From the NCBI GenBank assembly GCA_963780795.1, contig CAWADH010000008.1, forward strand, positions 62,001 through 126,000: a stretch of DNA of 64,000 nucleotides, given 5' to 3'. The notes under the pieces are model-generated. The model saw nothing but the letters and a program-made list of their open reading frames with translations. It did no database searches and was not told the origin of the DNA. Shown here piece by piece: positions 25,125-32,864 of the stretch (position 1 is its first letter; the number at the start of each line of letters is the position of its first letter). A program made the position numbers and the translations under genes. The DNA comes from DATJGR01 sp963780795. Lineage in GTDB: Bacteria > Pseudomonadota > Gammaproteobacteria > Pseudomonadales > Azotimanducaceae.

Positions 25125-26177
25125 TCAAACCGGGTCGCGCAACTGCGCAATGTCGGGATACTTCTCGACCAGCTCGTCCCGCATGCGCGGCAGTCCGCCG
25201 CACATGCGCGCCGACATGATCTCGACACCTGTCTCGCCCGAATTCGCCGGCGTCTGCACGCTGCGACACAACTCGCGCATGACGAGATAGATTCGCACCT
25301 CATTCGGATCGTCAGACGCGCGCGTCGAAAGCGCCCGCTCCAGCCGATCGGCGAAGGTTACGTGATCGCGGAAGCAGTCACCGGGGCCGCCGAGCCACAC
25401 CGGCGCGGTGCCGTCTTCGTAGAGGCACAGCGTAGCGGCCATGCCGGCTTTGTCGCCGCGGTTCACCGCGTCGAGGTTTTCACTGAACATGATCGCGACG
25501 TCTTCGTTGTTAATGTCATAGCGCGGATGCAGCATGGTCGACGGCGCCAACGCCCACGTTTCCGCGCGCTTGCGGAATCCGGTCGCATGCGGTGCCAAGC
25601 GCGTGTACACGAAATAGGTTTCGTCGCCGCGCATCTGGCCGACTTCTCCGAGGCCGCGTCTGAACGGCTGCTCGCCTGCCGACTCCGGCCAGGCCACGGC
25701 GAGCGGCCATGCGCACGGCAGCAGAACGAGCGCGGCCGTCAGCGCATCGAGGCGGACCCACGGTCGCGGTGCGCGCACCGCGCTGAACAACAGCCCGAGT
25801 GCACCGTCCGATGCGAGGAACAGCCCGAGCGGATTCTCCTGCCACAGGCCGCCGAGCAGGGTCGAGCCGGCCTGCCACGCGAGCAGGATGTTCGGCAGGT
25901 CGAGCAGCCACAGCACGCCCACCAGCGTCGTTCCGATCAGCGCAGCGCGCACGCGACCGGCGCCGACCGCGCTCAGCGACGGCATCTGCAGCACCGCAAA
26001 CCCACACAACACGAACGACGGCACGTGCAACACACCGCCCGCCACCGGAATCGGCATCAGATAGTCGGCGAGCGCGCTGCCGCTGCCCCAAATGCCTTCC
26101 CAGCCCAATGCACCGGCAAGAAGAGCCGGCAGCGGCCACGCGATCAGCACCCAAAGAAGCAATCGACTTTTCGCCAT
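25125..26177 (-). CDS. Membrane protein of unknown function with periplasmic C-terminal domain
   Basis: A 350-residue protein. The N-terminal half has about five hydrophobic helices (LLLWVLIAWPLPALLAGALG, VPSFVLCGFAVLQM, LIGTTLVGVLWLLDLPNILLAW, and two more to about residue 165). The C-terminal half is soluble and contains several Cys (CLYEDG, GDCFRDH, LCRSVQ, RMCGGLP) that could form disulfides outside the cytoplasm. I do not recognise a family. It is monocistronic between hemN and the DGPF gene and has no obvious functional neighbour. Confidence 0.7.
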   Translation of the reverse strand: MAKSRLLLWVLIAWPLPALLAGALGWEGIWGSGSALADYLMPIPVAGGVLHVPSFVLCGFAVLQMPSLSAVGAGRVRAALIGTTLVGVLWLLDLPNILLAWQAGSTLLGGLWQENPLGLFLASDGALGLLFSAVRAPRPWVRLDALTAALVLLPCAWPLAVAWPESAGEQPFRRGLGEVGQMRGDETYFVYTRLAPHATGFRKRAETWALAPSTMLHPRYDINNEDVAIMFSENLDAVNRGDKAGMAATLCLYEDGTAPVWLGGPGDCFRDHVTFADRLERALSTRASDDPNEVRIYLVMRELCRSVQTPANSGETGVEIMSARMCGGLPRMRDELVEKYPDIAQLRDPV

Positions 26178-26285
26178 GCACGCGACGTTACAACAACTCC
26201 GGGTCCGCCGCGGAAAATGTACTGCGTCATGTCGAATCGTTCGCGTACTGTTCGACTACTCGGTGATGAAACGTACGGGGGCGCC

Positions 26286-26648
26286 ATGCGCTACGTCTGC
26301 CTGGTCTATTTCGAAGAAGGCGCGCTGAAGAATCTGGACGCCCGTGCCAAACAGCAGCTCGACCGCGACTCGATGGCGTACGACGCCGAACTGCAGGAAC
26401 GCGGCCATCTGGTGGTGGCACACGCGTTGGAAAACGTTGCCGCCGCAATGTCGGTGCGCGTGCGCGACGCGCGGATGTCCGCTACCGACGGCCCGTTCAT
26501 GGAAACCAAAGAGGCACTCGGCGGCTTCATCCTGATCGAGGCGCGCGACCTCAACGAGGCCATACGGATCGCCTCGAAGATTCCGTTGGCGAAGCTCGGC
26601 ACGGTGGAAGTGCGACCGATCATGACCGTGGAAACCGTTCCGGAATGA
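26286..26648 (+). CDS. YCII/DGPF-domain protein
   Basis: A 120-residue ferredoxin-like-fold protein beginning MRYVCLVYFEE, with TDGPFMETKEALGGFILIEA, the motif that gives the DGPF family its name, and a C-terminal VEVRPIMTVE. DGPF proteins of COG3795 are the standard partners of ECF42-group sigma factors; their biochemical function is unknown. The ATG follows a GGGGGC stretch. The stop overlaps the sigma factor start (ATGA), as is usual for these pairs. Confidence 0.88.
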   Translation: MRYVCLVYFEEGALKNLDARAKQQLDRDSMAYDAELQERGHLVVAHALENVAAAMSVRVRDARMSATDGPFMETKEALGGFILIEARDLNEAIRIASKIPLAKLGTVEVRPIMTVETVPE

Positions 26649-27892
26649 AAACTCCCGGCAACACCGGCGCGCACGACGCGCTGGACGCCGTCTATCGCGC
26701 GCATGGACGGCGCGTGCTCGCCACGCTGATCCGGCTGCTGGGAGATTTTGACGCCGCCGAGGAAGCACTGCACGACGCCTGCACCGCCGCGGCCGAACGC
26801 TGGCCAGTGGATGGCACACCGAACAATCCGTATGCGTGGCTCGTGTCGGCCGGACGTTTCAAAACCATCGACCGATGGCGCCGCAGAGCGCGCCTCGACG
26901 CCACGGTGCGCGAACTCGCGCTGGAGCAGGTCGACGACACGGCCGAAGAGGAGCCACACGAAATCGACGACGACGAACTGCGGCTGATCTTCACGTGCTG
27001 TCATCCGGCGCTCACGCCGGACGCGCGCATCGCGCTGACGTTGCGCGAGGTTGCGGGATTGACCACCGAGCAGATCGCGCGCGCGTATCTGGTACCGACG
27101 CCGACCATCGCGCAACGTATCGTCAGGGCGAAGTCGAAGATCCGCGAGGACGCGCTGCCGTACGTCGTGCCGCCGCGCGCCGAACTGCCGGAGCGGCTCG
27201 AGAGCGTGCTGCACGTGCTGTATCTGATCTTCAACGAAGGCTACAGCGCCACCGACGGCGCCGAACTCACGCGCAGCGATCTGTCGCAGGAGGCACTGCG
27301 CCTCTGTCGACTCGTTGTCGAGCTGCTGGACGATGCAGAGGCGCTCGGTCTGCTTGCGCTCATGCTGCTGCACGAAGCGCGGCGCGAATCGCGCACCACG
27401 CCCAGCGGCGAACTGGTGCTGCTCGAAGATCAGGACCGGTCGCGCTGGAATCGCGCGCAGATTGTCGAGGCGCAAGTGCTGATCGAGCGTGCATTGCAGT
27501 CACGCCGTTTCGGCGCGTACACGCTGCAAGCGGCCATCGCCGCAGTGCACGCCCAAGCAGCAAGTCTCGAACAGACCGACTGGAGGCAGATCGTCGCGCT
27601 GTACGACGTGCTGATCCGCGCCGATCCGTCGCCGGTGGTGCGACTCAATCGCGCGGCCGCGATAGCGATGGCAGACGGCCCTGCAAAGGGGCTGAGCGCG
27701 ATCGACGACGCCATTGCCGGGGGCGGATTGGACGCGTACTACCTCGCGCACTCGGCGCGCGCCGACATGTGTCGACGCCTGGGACTCACCGACGACGCGC
27801 GCGCGTCGTACCGGCGCGCGCTCGAGCTTTCGCGGCTCGAACCCGAACGGCGTTTTCTGCAGGCGCGCCTGGACGCGCTGGGCTCCGCTTAG
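26645..27892 (+). CDS. ECF42-group RNA polymerase sigma factor with C-terminal TPR region
   Basis: A 415-residue sigma factor. Sigma region 2 spans about residues 10-75 (DFDAAEEALHDACTAA, NPYAWLVSAGRFKTIDRWRR) and region 4 about 115-170 (ALTLREVAGLTTEQIARAYLV, with HTH PTPTIAQRIVRAKSKI). A long C-terminal extension (about 185-415) begins LESVLHVLYLIFNEGYSA and contains TPR-like helices, diagnostic of ECF42. This group has no anti-sigma factor; the extension is thought to control activity. It is coupled to the DGPF gene upstream and overlaps the converging VOC gene by 4 nt. Targets probably include the DGPF/VOC genes. Confidence 0.9.
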   Translation: MKTPGNTGAHDALDAVYRAHGRRVLATLIRLLGDFDAAEEALHDACTAAAERWPVDGTPNNPYAWLVSAGRFKTIDRWRRRARLDATVRELALEQVDDTAEEEPHEIDDDELRLIFTCCHPALTPDARIALTLREVAGLTTEQIARAYLVPTPTIAQRIVRAKSKIREDALPYVVPPRAELPERLESVLHVLYLIFNEGYSATDGAELTRSDLSQEALRLCRLVVELLDDAEALGLLALMLLHEARRESRTTPSGELVLLEDQDRSRWNRAQIVEAQVLIERALQSRRFGAYTLQAAIAAVHAQAASLEQTDWRQIVALYDVLIRADPSPVVRLNRAAAIAMADGPAKGLSAIDDAIAGGGLDAYYLAHSARADMCRRLGLTDDARASYRRALELSRLEPERRFLQARLDALGSA

Positions 27893-28404
27893 CCCGCGTA
27901 CGCGCGCTTCAGTTCGGCAATGTCGAGCTTCTTCATCTTCATCATCGCGGCGAACGCGCGCTGCGACTTCGCATTGTCCGGATCGCCGAGCAGTTCGTGC
28001 ATCGCCGTCGGAACCACCTGCCACGACGCGCCGAACCTGTCCTTCAGCCAACCGCATTGCTGCGCCGACGCGTCGCCGCCCGCCGTCAGCGCGTCCCAGA
28101 AGTAATCCACTTCCTGCTGCGTTTCGCAGTTCACCTGGAACGAAATCGCCTCGTTGAACTTGAACTGCGGGCCGCCGTTCATCGCGGTGAACGTCTGGCC
28201 GTCGAGTTCGAACTCCACCGTCAGCACCGAACCGGGCACGCGGCCATGAATCTCGCGACCCGCTTCGCCGTACCGCGTGACCTTCAGGATCTTCGAGTTG
28301 CGAAAAATGCCGGTATAGAACTGCGCCGCTTCCTCGGCCTGACCATCGAACCAGAGGCATGGGGTGATCTTGGTCTTCTGACTGCGCTTCTGAATCTGCG
28401 GCAC
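27889..28404 (-). CDS. VOC/PhnB-like (3-demethylubiquinone methyltransferase-like) protein
   Basis: A 171-residue protein of the PhnB-type VOC fold. ITPCLWFDGQAEEAAQFYTGIF at the N-terminus, AISFQVNCETQQEVDYFWDAL and the DRFGASWQVVP segment are typical. Despite the family's name these proteins are not methyltransferases; they bind small molecules. The GTG at 28404 is chosen because a strong GGAGGA site lies 6 nt upstream. The 3' end overlaps the converging ECF42 gene. PhnB-like and DGPF proteins commonly cluster with ECF42 factors, so it is likely part of that regulon. Confidence 0.85.
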   Translation of the reverse strand: MPQIQKRSQKTKITPCLWFDGQAEEAAQFYTGIFRNSKILKVTRYGEAGREIHGRVPGSVLTVEFELDGQTFTAMNGGPQFKFNEAISFQVNCETQQEVDYFWDALTAGGDASAQQCGWLKDRFGASWQVVPTAMHELLGDPDNAKSQRAFAAMMKMKKLDIAELKRAYAG

Positions 28405-28593
28405 GATGCGTCCTCCGTAGTTCTTTGCGAATGATCGCGGCGGGCGTACAGGCTGACCAGTCGTCAACCTCCTACACGCCTCGGGCAATCGCTCGCGGCG
28501 TCCCGTCGTCGACCCGATATCGAGCGAATCAAGGCGGTCACGTCGCGGCGTGGGAACGACCCAAGCTCTTCTGCGAAAAGGTGCGCGCCGGCT

Positions 28594-28986
28594 TCAGACC
28601 TCTGCGCGTAAAGAGACCTTCGCGAGGCGTTGACCGATGCGCCACAACGCGCCGCTCGGATCGATCAGCGGAAAGTCGCGCAAGCCCCACGGCCGGTCCG
28701 CGGGTTTCTCGACCGTCAGTCCGAATTCTTGAGCAGCGACCGAGACGCGGTCCCACCAGGCGTCCACGTCTTCCACCAACAGGCTCATCACGAAGTTGTT
28801 GGCGTGATCGGGCACGTAGAACTTCTGCAGCAGAAAGCCGGCCGGCCCGCAGCGGAACGACGCCATGTCGGCGTTCGCCCACTCCATGGTGAAACCGATC
28901 GCCTGGTAAAAGCGCTTCGACTGCTCGAAGTCGCCGCTCGGCACGAATGCCCGCGCCTCGATCGCGTTGAGATTGGGTGTGCTCAT
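28594..28986 (-). CDS. Glyoxalase/VOC-family protein
   Basis: A 130-residue single VOC module pair: EARAFVPSGDFEQSKRFYQAIGF is the first beta-alpha unit and NNFVMSLLVEDVDAWWDRVSV begins the second, with LRDFPLIDPSGALWRIGQ at the end. The metal-ligand positions are not all conserved, so catalysis versus binding is open. The start MSTPNLNAIEAR at 28986 gives a typical length; the longer open frame upstream does not look like VOC. It lies divergent from the methyltransferase gene. The 190-bp gap to the other VOC gene (28405-28593) shows no further gene. Confidence 0.82.
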   Translation of the reverse strand: MSTPNLNAIEARAFVPSGDFEQSKRFYQAIGFTMEWANADMASFRCGPAGFLLQKFYVPDHANNFVMSLLVEDVDAWWDRVSVAAQEFGLTVEKPADRPWGLRDFPLIDPSGALWRIGQRLAKVSLRAEV

Positions 28987-29125
28987 GATGCTGTCCGTCA
29001 CCGCAGGTGGTGTTTCGATGATGCCGCGGCGAGTCGCGGATCGCGAGACGATTCCACGCTGGCTACCACGCTTGCTTCCACGCACCGCTCCTAACGTGAC
29101 GCCATCCAATCAACCGGAGAGAACC

Positions 29126-29974
29126 GTGAATACAACCGCTGAAACCACGCAGAGCGCCAATCCCGCCGGTCAGATCGACCTGAAAGCGTTGAAAGCGCGC
29201 CAACAGGTCGCCTGGTCCGCGGGCGACTATGCCGTGGTGGGCACCACGCTGCAGATCGTCGGCGAAGAGCTGTGTGAGGCGATGGACCTGCGCGCCGGGC
29301 AGACCGTGCTCGACGTGGCCGCCGGCAACGGCAATGCATCGCTGGCCGCGGCGCGACGTTGGTGCAATGTGATCGCCACCGACTACGTGCCGACGCTGCT
29401 CGAGCGCGCCCGCGAACGCGCCGCGGCAGAACGGTTGGACATCGAATTCCGCGAGGCCGATGCCGAGGCGCTGCCGTTCAAGCCGGAGACGTTCGATGCG
29501 GTGGTTTCGACGTTCGGCGTGATGTTCGCGGCCGATCAGGAACGCGCCGCGGCCGAACTGGTCCGCGTCTGCAAGCGCGGCGGCAGGATCGGCCTCGCAA
29601 ACTGGACGCCCACCGGCTTCATCGGCCAGCTGTTCAAGACCATCGGCGGTCACGTGCCGCCGGCACCCGGGGCGAAATCGCCGGCGCTGTGGGGCACGCG
29701 CGCGCGGCTCGATGAACTGTTCGACACCTCGATGACTTCCATCGAAGCGGTTCAACGCACGTTCGTCTTTCGTTATCGTTCGCCGGCGCATTGGCTGGAT
29801 GTGTTCAAGCGCTACTATGGCCCCGTGCTGAAGACCTTCGCCGCACTCGAACCGGCGGCGCAGGGTGCATTGAAGCGCGACCTGCTGGCGCTGATCGAAC
29901 GATTCAACCGCGCCGGTGACGGCACGATGGTCGTGCCCGGTGAATATCTCGAGATCGTAGTTACGCGCCTCTAA
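29126..29974 (+). CDS. Class I SAM-dependent methyltransferase (ubiE/type 11-like)
   Basis: A 282-residue methyltransferase beginning at GTG 29126 after GGAGAG. Motif I is VLDVAAGNGNASLAAA, followed by VIATDYVPTLLERARERA, the acidic-strand motif FREADAEALPFKPETFDAVVSTFGVMF and the post-motif LVRVCKRGGRIGLANW. This is the small-molecule Methyltransf_11/25 type. The substrate is unknown. An upstream ATG-containing extension would overlap the divergent VOC gene and is not used. Confidence 0.87.
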   Translation: MNTTAETTQSANPAGQIDLKALKARQQVAWSAGDYAVVGTTLQIVGEELCEAMDLRAGQTVLDVAAGNGNASLAAARRWCNVIATDYVPTLLERARERAAAERLDIEFREADAEALPFKPETFDAVVSTFGVMFAADQERAAAELVRVCKRGGRIGLANWTPTGFIGQLFKTIGGHVPPAPGAKSPALWGTRARLDELFDTSMTSIEAVQRTFVFRYRSPAHWLDVFKRYYGPVLKTFAALEPAAQGALKRDLLALIERFNRAGDGTMVVPGEYLEIVVTRL

Positions 29975-30016
29975 AGAGTTGTTGGGCCAATTGCATCAAT
30001 CCTGGAGAAAAAGACT

Positions 30017-30451
30017 GTGAGCAAAGATACGACGTACAAAGGGAGCTGCTTCTGCGGCGCTGTTCAGTTGACCGTAACCGGCGAACCGGCGGGCATGGGC
30101 TATTGCCATTGTGATTCGTGCCGGCACTGGTCGGCGGGTCCCGTCAACGCGTTCACGTTGTGGAGCCCGGCGTCGGTGAAGGTCACGAAAGGCGCAGACA
30201 AGATCGGCACGTATGCGAAAACGCCGGGCAGCGAACGCAAATGGTGCAAAGACTGCGGCGGCCACATCATGACGAACCATCCCGGCATGGGGCTGGTCGA
30301 CGTGTACGCGGCGGTGATTCCGGATCTGCCGTACAAGCCCGGGCTGCACGTGCACTACGGCGAGACGAAGCTGCGCATCAAAGACGGCTTGCCGAAGATG
30401 CAAGACATGCCGAAGGAAATGGGCGGTTCGGGCGTCACTCTGGCGGACTGA
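30017..30451 (+). CDS. GFA (CENP-V/glutathione-dependent formaldehyde-activating) family protein
   Basis: A 144-residue zinc protein. The zinc-binding Cys are visible in order: GSCFCGAVQL, YCHCDSCRHWS and WCKDCGGHIMT. These define the GFA fold, known from Gfa, which binds glutathione and formaldehyde, although most members have unknown substrates. It starts at GTG 30017 following TGGAGA. Its 3' end overlaps the converging membrane gene by 17 nt. Confidence 0.87.
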   Translation: MSKDTTYKGSCFCGAVQLTVTGEPAGMGYCHCDSCRHWSAGPVNAFTLWSPASVKVTKGADKIGTYAKTPGSERKWCKDCGGHIMTNHPGMGLVDVYAAVIPDLPYKPGLHVHYGETKLRIKDGLPKMQDMPKEMGGSGVTLAD

Positions 30452-30953
30452 CGTCGGAGCGCAGCACGGCGCGTTGCAGCAGGCAGTAGCCCGCGAACCA
30501 CGCGGCGAACGCGGCAACGTGTCCGTACTCCCATCGCAGACGAAGACGCGCATAGGCATCCGCCAGCGCGTCCGCGCCGACTGAACAAGTATCGGATGGT
30601 GCCTGGCACCGTCCGATACTTATTGCCTCGATGACTCGCGCCCACTCGGCGTTCACCGGCGCCACGGTCGCGGCCCAGACGACGAGCGATGTTGCCAGCG
30701 CCAGCGCACCGAGCAGCGTCGACCGGAACGACGCCGACCCGCGAGATCGGAACGCGAGCCACCCCGCGCTCAAAAGCGCAGTCACCTGCACCGCTGCGCC
30801 GACGGTGCCGAACCACGCGTACAGCGTGCTGGTCACGGCCGCATACAGCTCCGGCGTGTAGGACATCTTCACCGGCATTTCCAGAACGTGGGCGGCGCCC
30901 GGCGCCAGTCCTAGCGCAGCGAGAATCAAGGCGATCAGGCGTGCGGTCTGCAT
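30435..30953 (-). CDS. Four-helix membrane protein (DUF1772-like) carrying an in-frame repeat insertion
   Basis: A 172-residue protein with about four helices: LIALILAALGLAPGAAHVLEMP, TLYAWFGTVGAAVQVTALLSAG, LLGALALATSLVVWAATVAPV and YGHVAAFAAWFAGYCLLQRAV. The pattern, including NAEWARV and LRLRWEYGH before the last helix, resembles DUF1772 proteins. Between EWARVIEA and DALADAYARL the coding sequence runs through copy 4 of the palindromic repeat (30585-30623, 39 nt, exactly 13 codons), which encodes ISIGRCQAPSDTCS and neighbours. The reading frame stays open. The function of the family is unknown. Confidence 0.75.
   Translation of the reverse strand: MQTARLIALILAALGLAPGAAHVLEMPVKMSYTPELYAAVTSTLYAWFGTVGAAVQVTALLSAGWLAFRSRGSASFRSTLLGALALATSLVVWAATVAPVNAEWARVIEAISIGRCQAPSDTCSVGADALADAYARLRLRWEYGHVAAFAAWFAGYCLLQRAVLRSDVSPPE
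30585..30623. repeat. Dispersed palindromic repeat, copy 4 (inside a coding sequence)
   Basis: Arms of 19 bp (30585-30603 and 30605-30623) around T30604, two mismatches, with the GGTGCC-T-GGCACC core. The only copy of the family lying wholly within a gene. Confidence 0.88.
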
Positions 30954-31080
30954 GACGCTCTCCTCCCGTGGATATCCGGATTGTGACCCGAGTCACGCGC
31001 GGGTTGCACACTCCAACCCGAGCCCACGCGACGCCGCGAATACACTGACCTTCTCCAGGGGACCTCAGGCATCGAAGCTC

Positions 31081-31872
31081 ATGCAGTACTTCGAACGCCT
31101 CGCAACGCATCCGTCTCTCGACGGCATCCGATCTCGCGCGGCGGCGTACGCAAGGCAATTCCGGCTCGACCGCGCAATTCGAACCGCGCGCGACGCATCT
31201 TCCGGCGTACTGCCCGACGCGATCGTCGCCGAGATCTGCGACACCTGGGGCGACACCAGCCTCACCGCCGCTGACGGTTATCTGAAGGCGCTGCTGGTCG
31301 AGGCGCAGAAAGCGCACGGCTACATCCTGCAATGCGGCGCCGACCTGACGACGCTGCTGCTCACCATCCAGATCGAGCGCCGCGGCGTGCGATTGTGGAC
31401 GATCGAGAGCAATCCGCATGCGGCCAACGCGCTTCGTTCGTGGCTCAACCAGTACGAACTGTCGTCCGCGCACATCATCACCGCGCCGGCCGACCTCACC
31501 GAGGATGGCGTGGGGTATGCAATCGACGCCGCGCGCCTGCCGGGGCCGTTGAGCCTCGTGCTGTGCGAAGCGTCGAATGCGCATCCGGGCAGCGCCCGGC
31601 GGTTGCTGCCGTACGTCGCGGAAAAACTGCACGACAGCGCCGTGGTGCTGGTTCGCAACGTTCGGCGCCGCAGCGACTTCGACTATCTGGGCGAGTGGTC
31701 GCGCGACAACCAGGCGTCGTTCGTGGTGAAAGGCAAAGCCGATCCGTTCGCGAAGATCGCGATGCGCAACAAGGCGCCGGCAGAGAGCCACCAGGCGGCG
31801 CGCATCAACACCGCGTTTGCGGAGAAGAAGAACGGCGTGAAGTCGCAGCGGCTGGCAATGCCGGCGCGCTAA
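31081..31872 (+). CDS. Putative Rossmann-fold protein, methyltransferase-like
   Basis: A 263-residue protein. The middle part (about 75-190) alternates strands and helices in the manner of a class I methyltransferase (YILQCGADLTTLLLTIQIERRGVRLWTIESNPHAANALRSW; LSLVLCEASNAHPGSARRLLPYVAEKL; VVLVRNV), but the glycine-rich SAM motif is degenerate (QCGADLT). The C-terminus is basic. Family not identified with confidence. The ATG at 31081 has only a weak upstream AGGGG. The 127-bp gap upstream separates it from the divergent DUF1772-like gene. Confidence 0.6.
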   Translation: MQYFERLATHPSLDGIRSRAAAYARQFRLDRAIRTARDASSGVLPDAIVAEICDTWGDTSLTAADGYLKALLVEAQKAHGYILQCGADLTTLLLTIQIERRGVRLWTIESNPHAANALRSWLNQYELSSAHIITAPADLTEDGVGYAIDAARLPGPLSLVLCEASNAHPGSARRLLPYVAEKLHDSAVVLVRNVRRRSDFDYLGEWSRDNQASFVVKGKADPFAKIAMRNKAPAESHQAARINTAFAEKKNGVKSQRLAMPAR

Positions 31873-31875
31873 CCG

Positions 31876-32328
31876 TCACGCCAGCATGAAGTAGATGTCG
31901 GTGACCAGCTTCGACTGATCGTCGACCCAGTCGCCGTAAACCTCCCACGACATTCCAGCGAGCGCGTGGTTGTGCTGCGCGCACCAGGCGTTCAGGTGCA
32001 TGTGTGCGGCGGATATCCCGGTATACGGACCGACCACTGTGGTGTGCGCGGCTCGCCCGTCCGGCAAACGCAGACACTTCACCTGCGCCGTATCGTCGAA
32101 CGCTTTCGACACCGGAAAGCCAACACGCATTCGCATCCCGTCGGCAGCGAACCGGTCGTACACCACGTAGTTGTGTCCTGCTTGCTTGGCGCCCGAATCG
32201 CGCAGCCACCCATAGACGATGTCGAACATCGGCGGAATGCGCGACGGTATCTCGGTTTGTTTGGTCTGCGCGTCGGTTACCGCGAGCGTCACCGGTTCAA
32301 CGGTTGCGATGACACATTGATATGCCAT
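31876..32328 (-). CDS. GyrI-like / AraC effector-binding-domain protein
   Basis: A 150-residue single-domain protein. It starts with a strand containing VATVEPVTLAV and has IPSRIPPMFDIVYGWLRDSG, VVYDRF, VGFPVSKAF and VVGPYTGISAAHMHLNAW, then GMSWEVYGDW. This order is typical of SHS2-fold GyrI-like domains that bind small molecules and occur alone or fused to AraC/MerR regulators. No DNA-binding part is present here. It converges on the preceding gene with a 3-bp gap. Confidence 0.78.
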   Translation of the reverse strand: MAYQCVIATVEPVTLAVTDAQTKQTEIPSRIPPMFDIVYGWLRDSGAKQAGHNYVVYDRFAADGMRMRVGFPVSKAFDDTAQVKCLRLPDGRAAHTTVVGPYTGISAAHMHLNAWCAQHNHALAGMSWEVYGDWVDDQSKLVTDIYFMLA

Positions 32329-32438
32329 GGGTCCTCCGGCGGAATATTCCTACATAACGACGCGGCGCGTCGGCGACCACGACGCCGGTACTGCGAGGGA
32401 CAATCGAAAGCCGACACCGATGGTAAGTGGACGACGCG

Positions 32439-32786
32439 ATGACGACTACCGAGATCTCCGATCAAGTGCGCGGACGCTCGCTCGCCTTCACTTGGACCGA
32501 CGGGCCGGCGAAAGACTCCACGCACGTTCATGCGTTTCACGACGACGGTACGGTGGAGTGGCACACCACCGAATCGGACAAGACCTCGGAGCGACCGCCG
32601 TACATGGCTACGCGCATTGACGACGACATCTGCTTCGTATCCTACCTGTCGCAATCGGGTTACACGCTGACGGTGGTGCTCGATTTCATCGAGGAATCGA
32701 TCACCGGCGTCGCGTCGAACGACAAGTGCTGGTATCCGGTGCGCGGACACTTTCAGGTGCTCTCTCCAGCCTCGGAATCCGCATAA
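32439..32786 (+). CDS. MoaF-like calycin-fold protein
   Basis: A 115-residue all-beta protein. Segments RSLAFTWTDGP, HVHAFHDDGTVEWHT, DDDICFVSYLSQSGYTLTVVLDF and SITGVASNDKCWYPVRGHFQ match the repeated-strand layout of MoaF-like or phenolic-acid-decarboxylase-like calycins. The ATG at 32439 is used; an in-frame GTG four codons upstream is equally possible. Divergent from the GyrI-like gene. Confidence 0.6.
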   Translation: MTTTEISDQVRGRSLAFTWTDGPAKDSTHVHAFHDDGTVEWHTTESDKTSERPPYMATRIDDDICFVSYLSQSGYTLTVVLDFIEESITGVASNDKCWYPVRGHFQVLSPASESA

Positions 32787-32864
32787 GGCTTGATCGTCAG
32801 CGCGCCCGACAACGCGAACGGCAGCAAGCGCCGGCATCCATGCCGGCGCCTCACGTCGAGTCCG

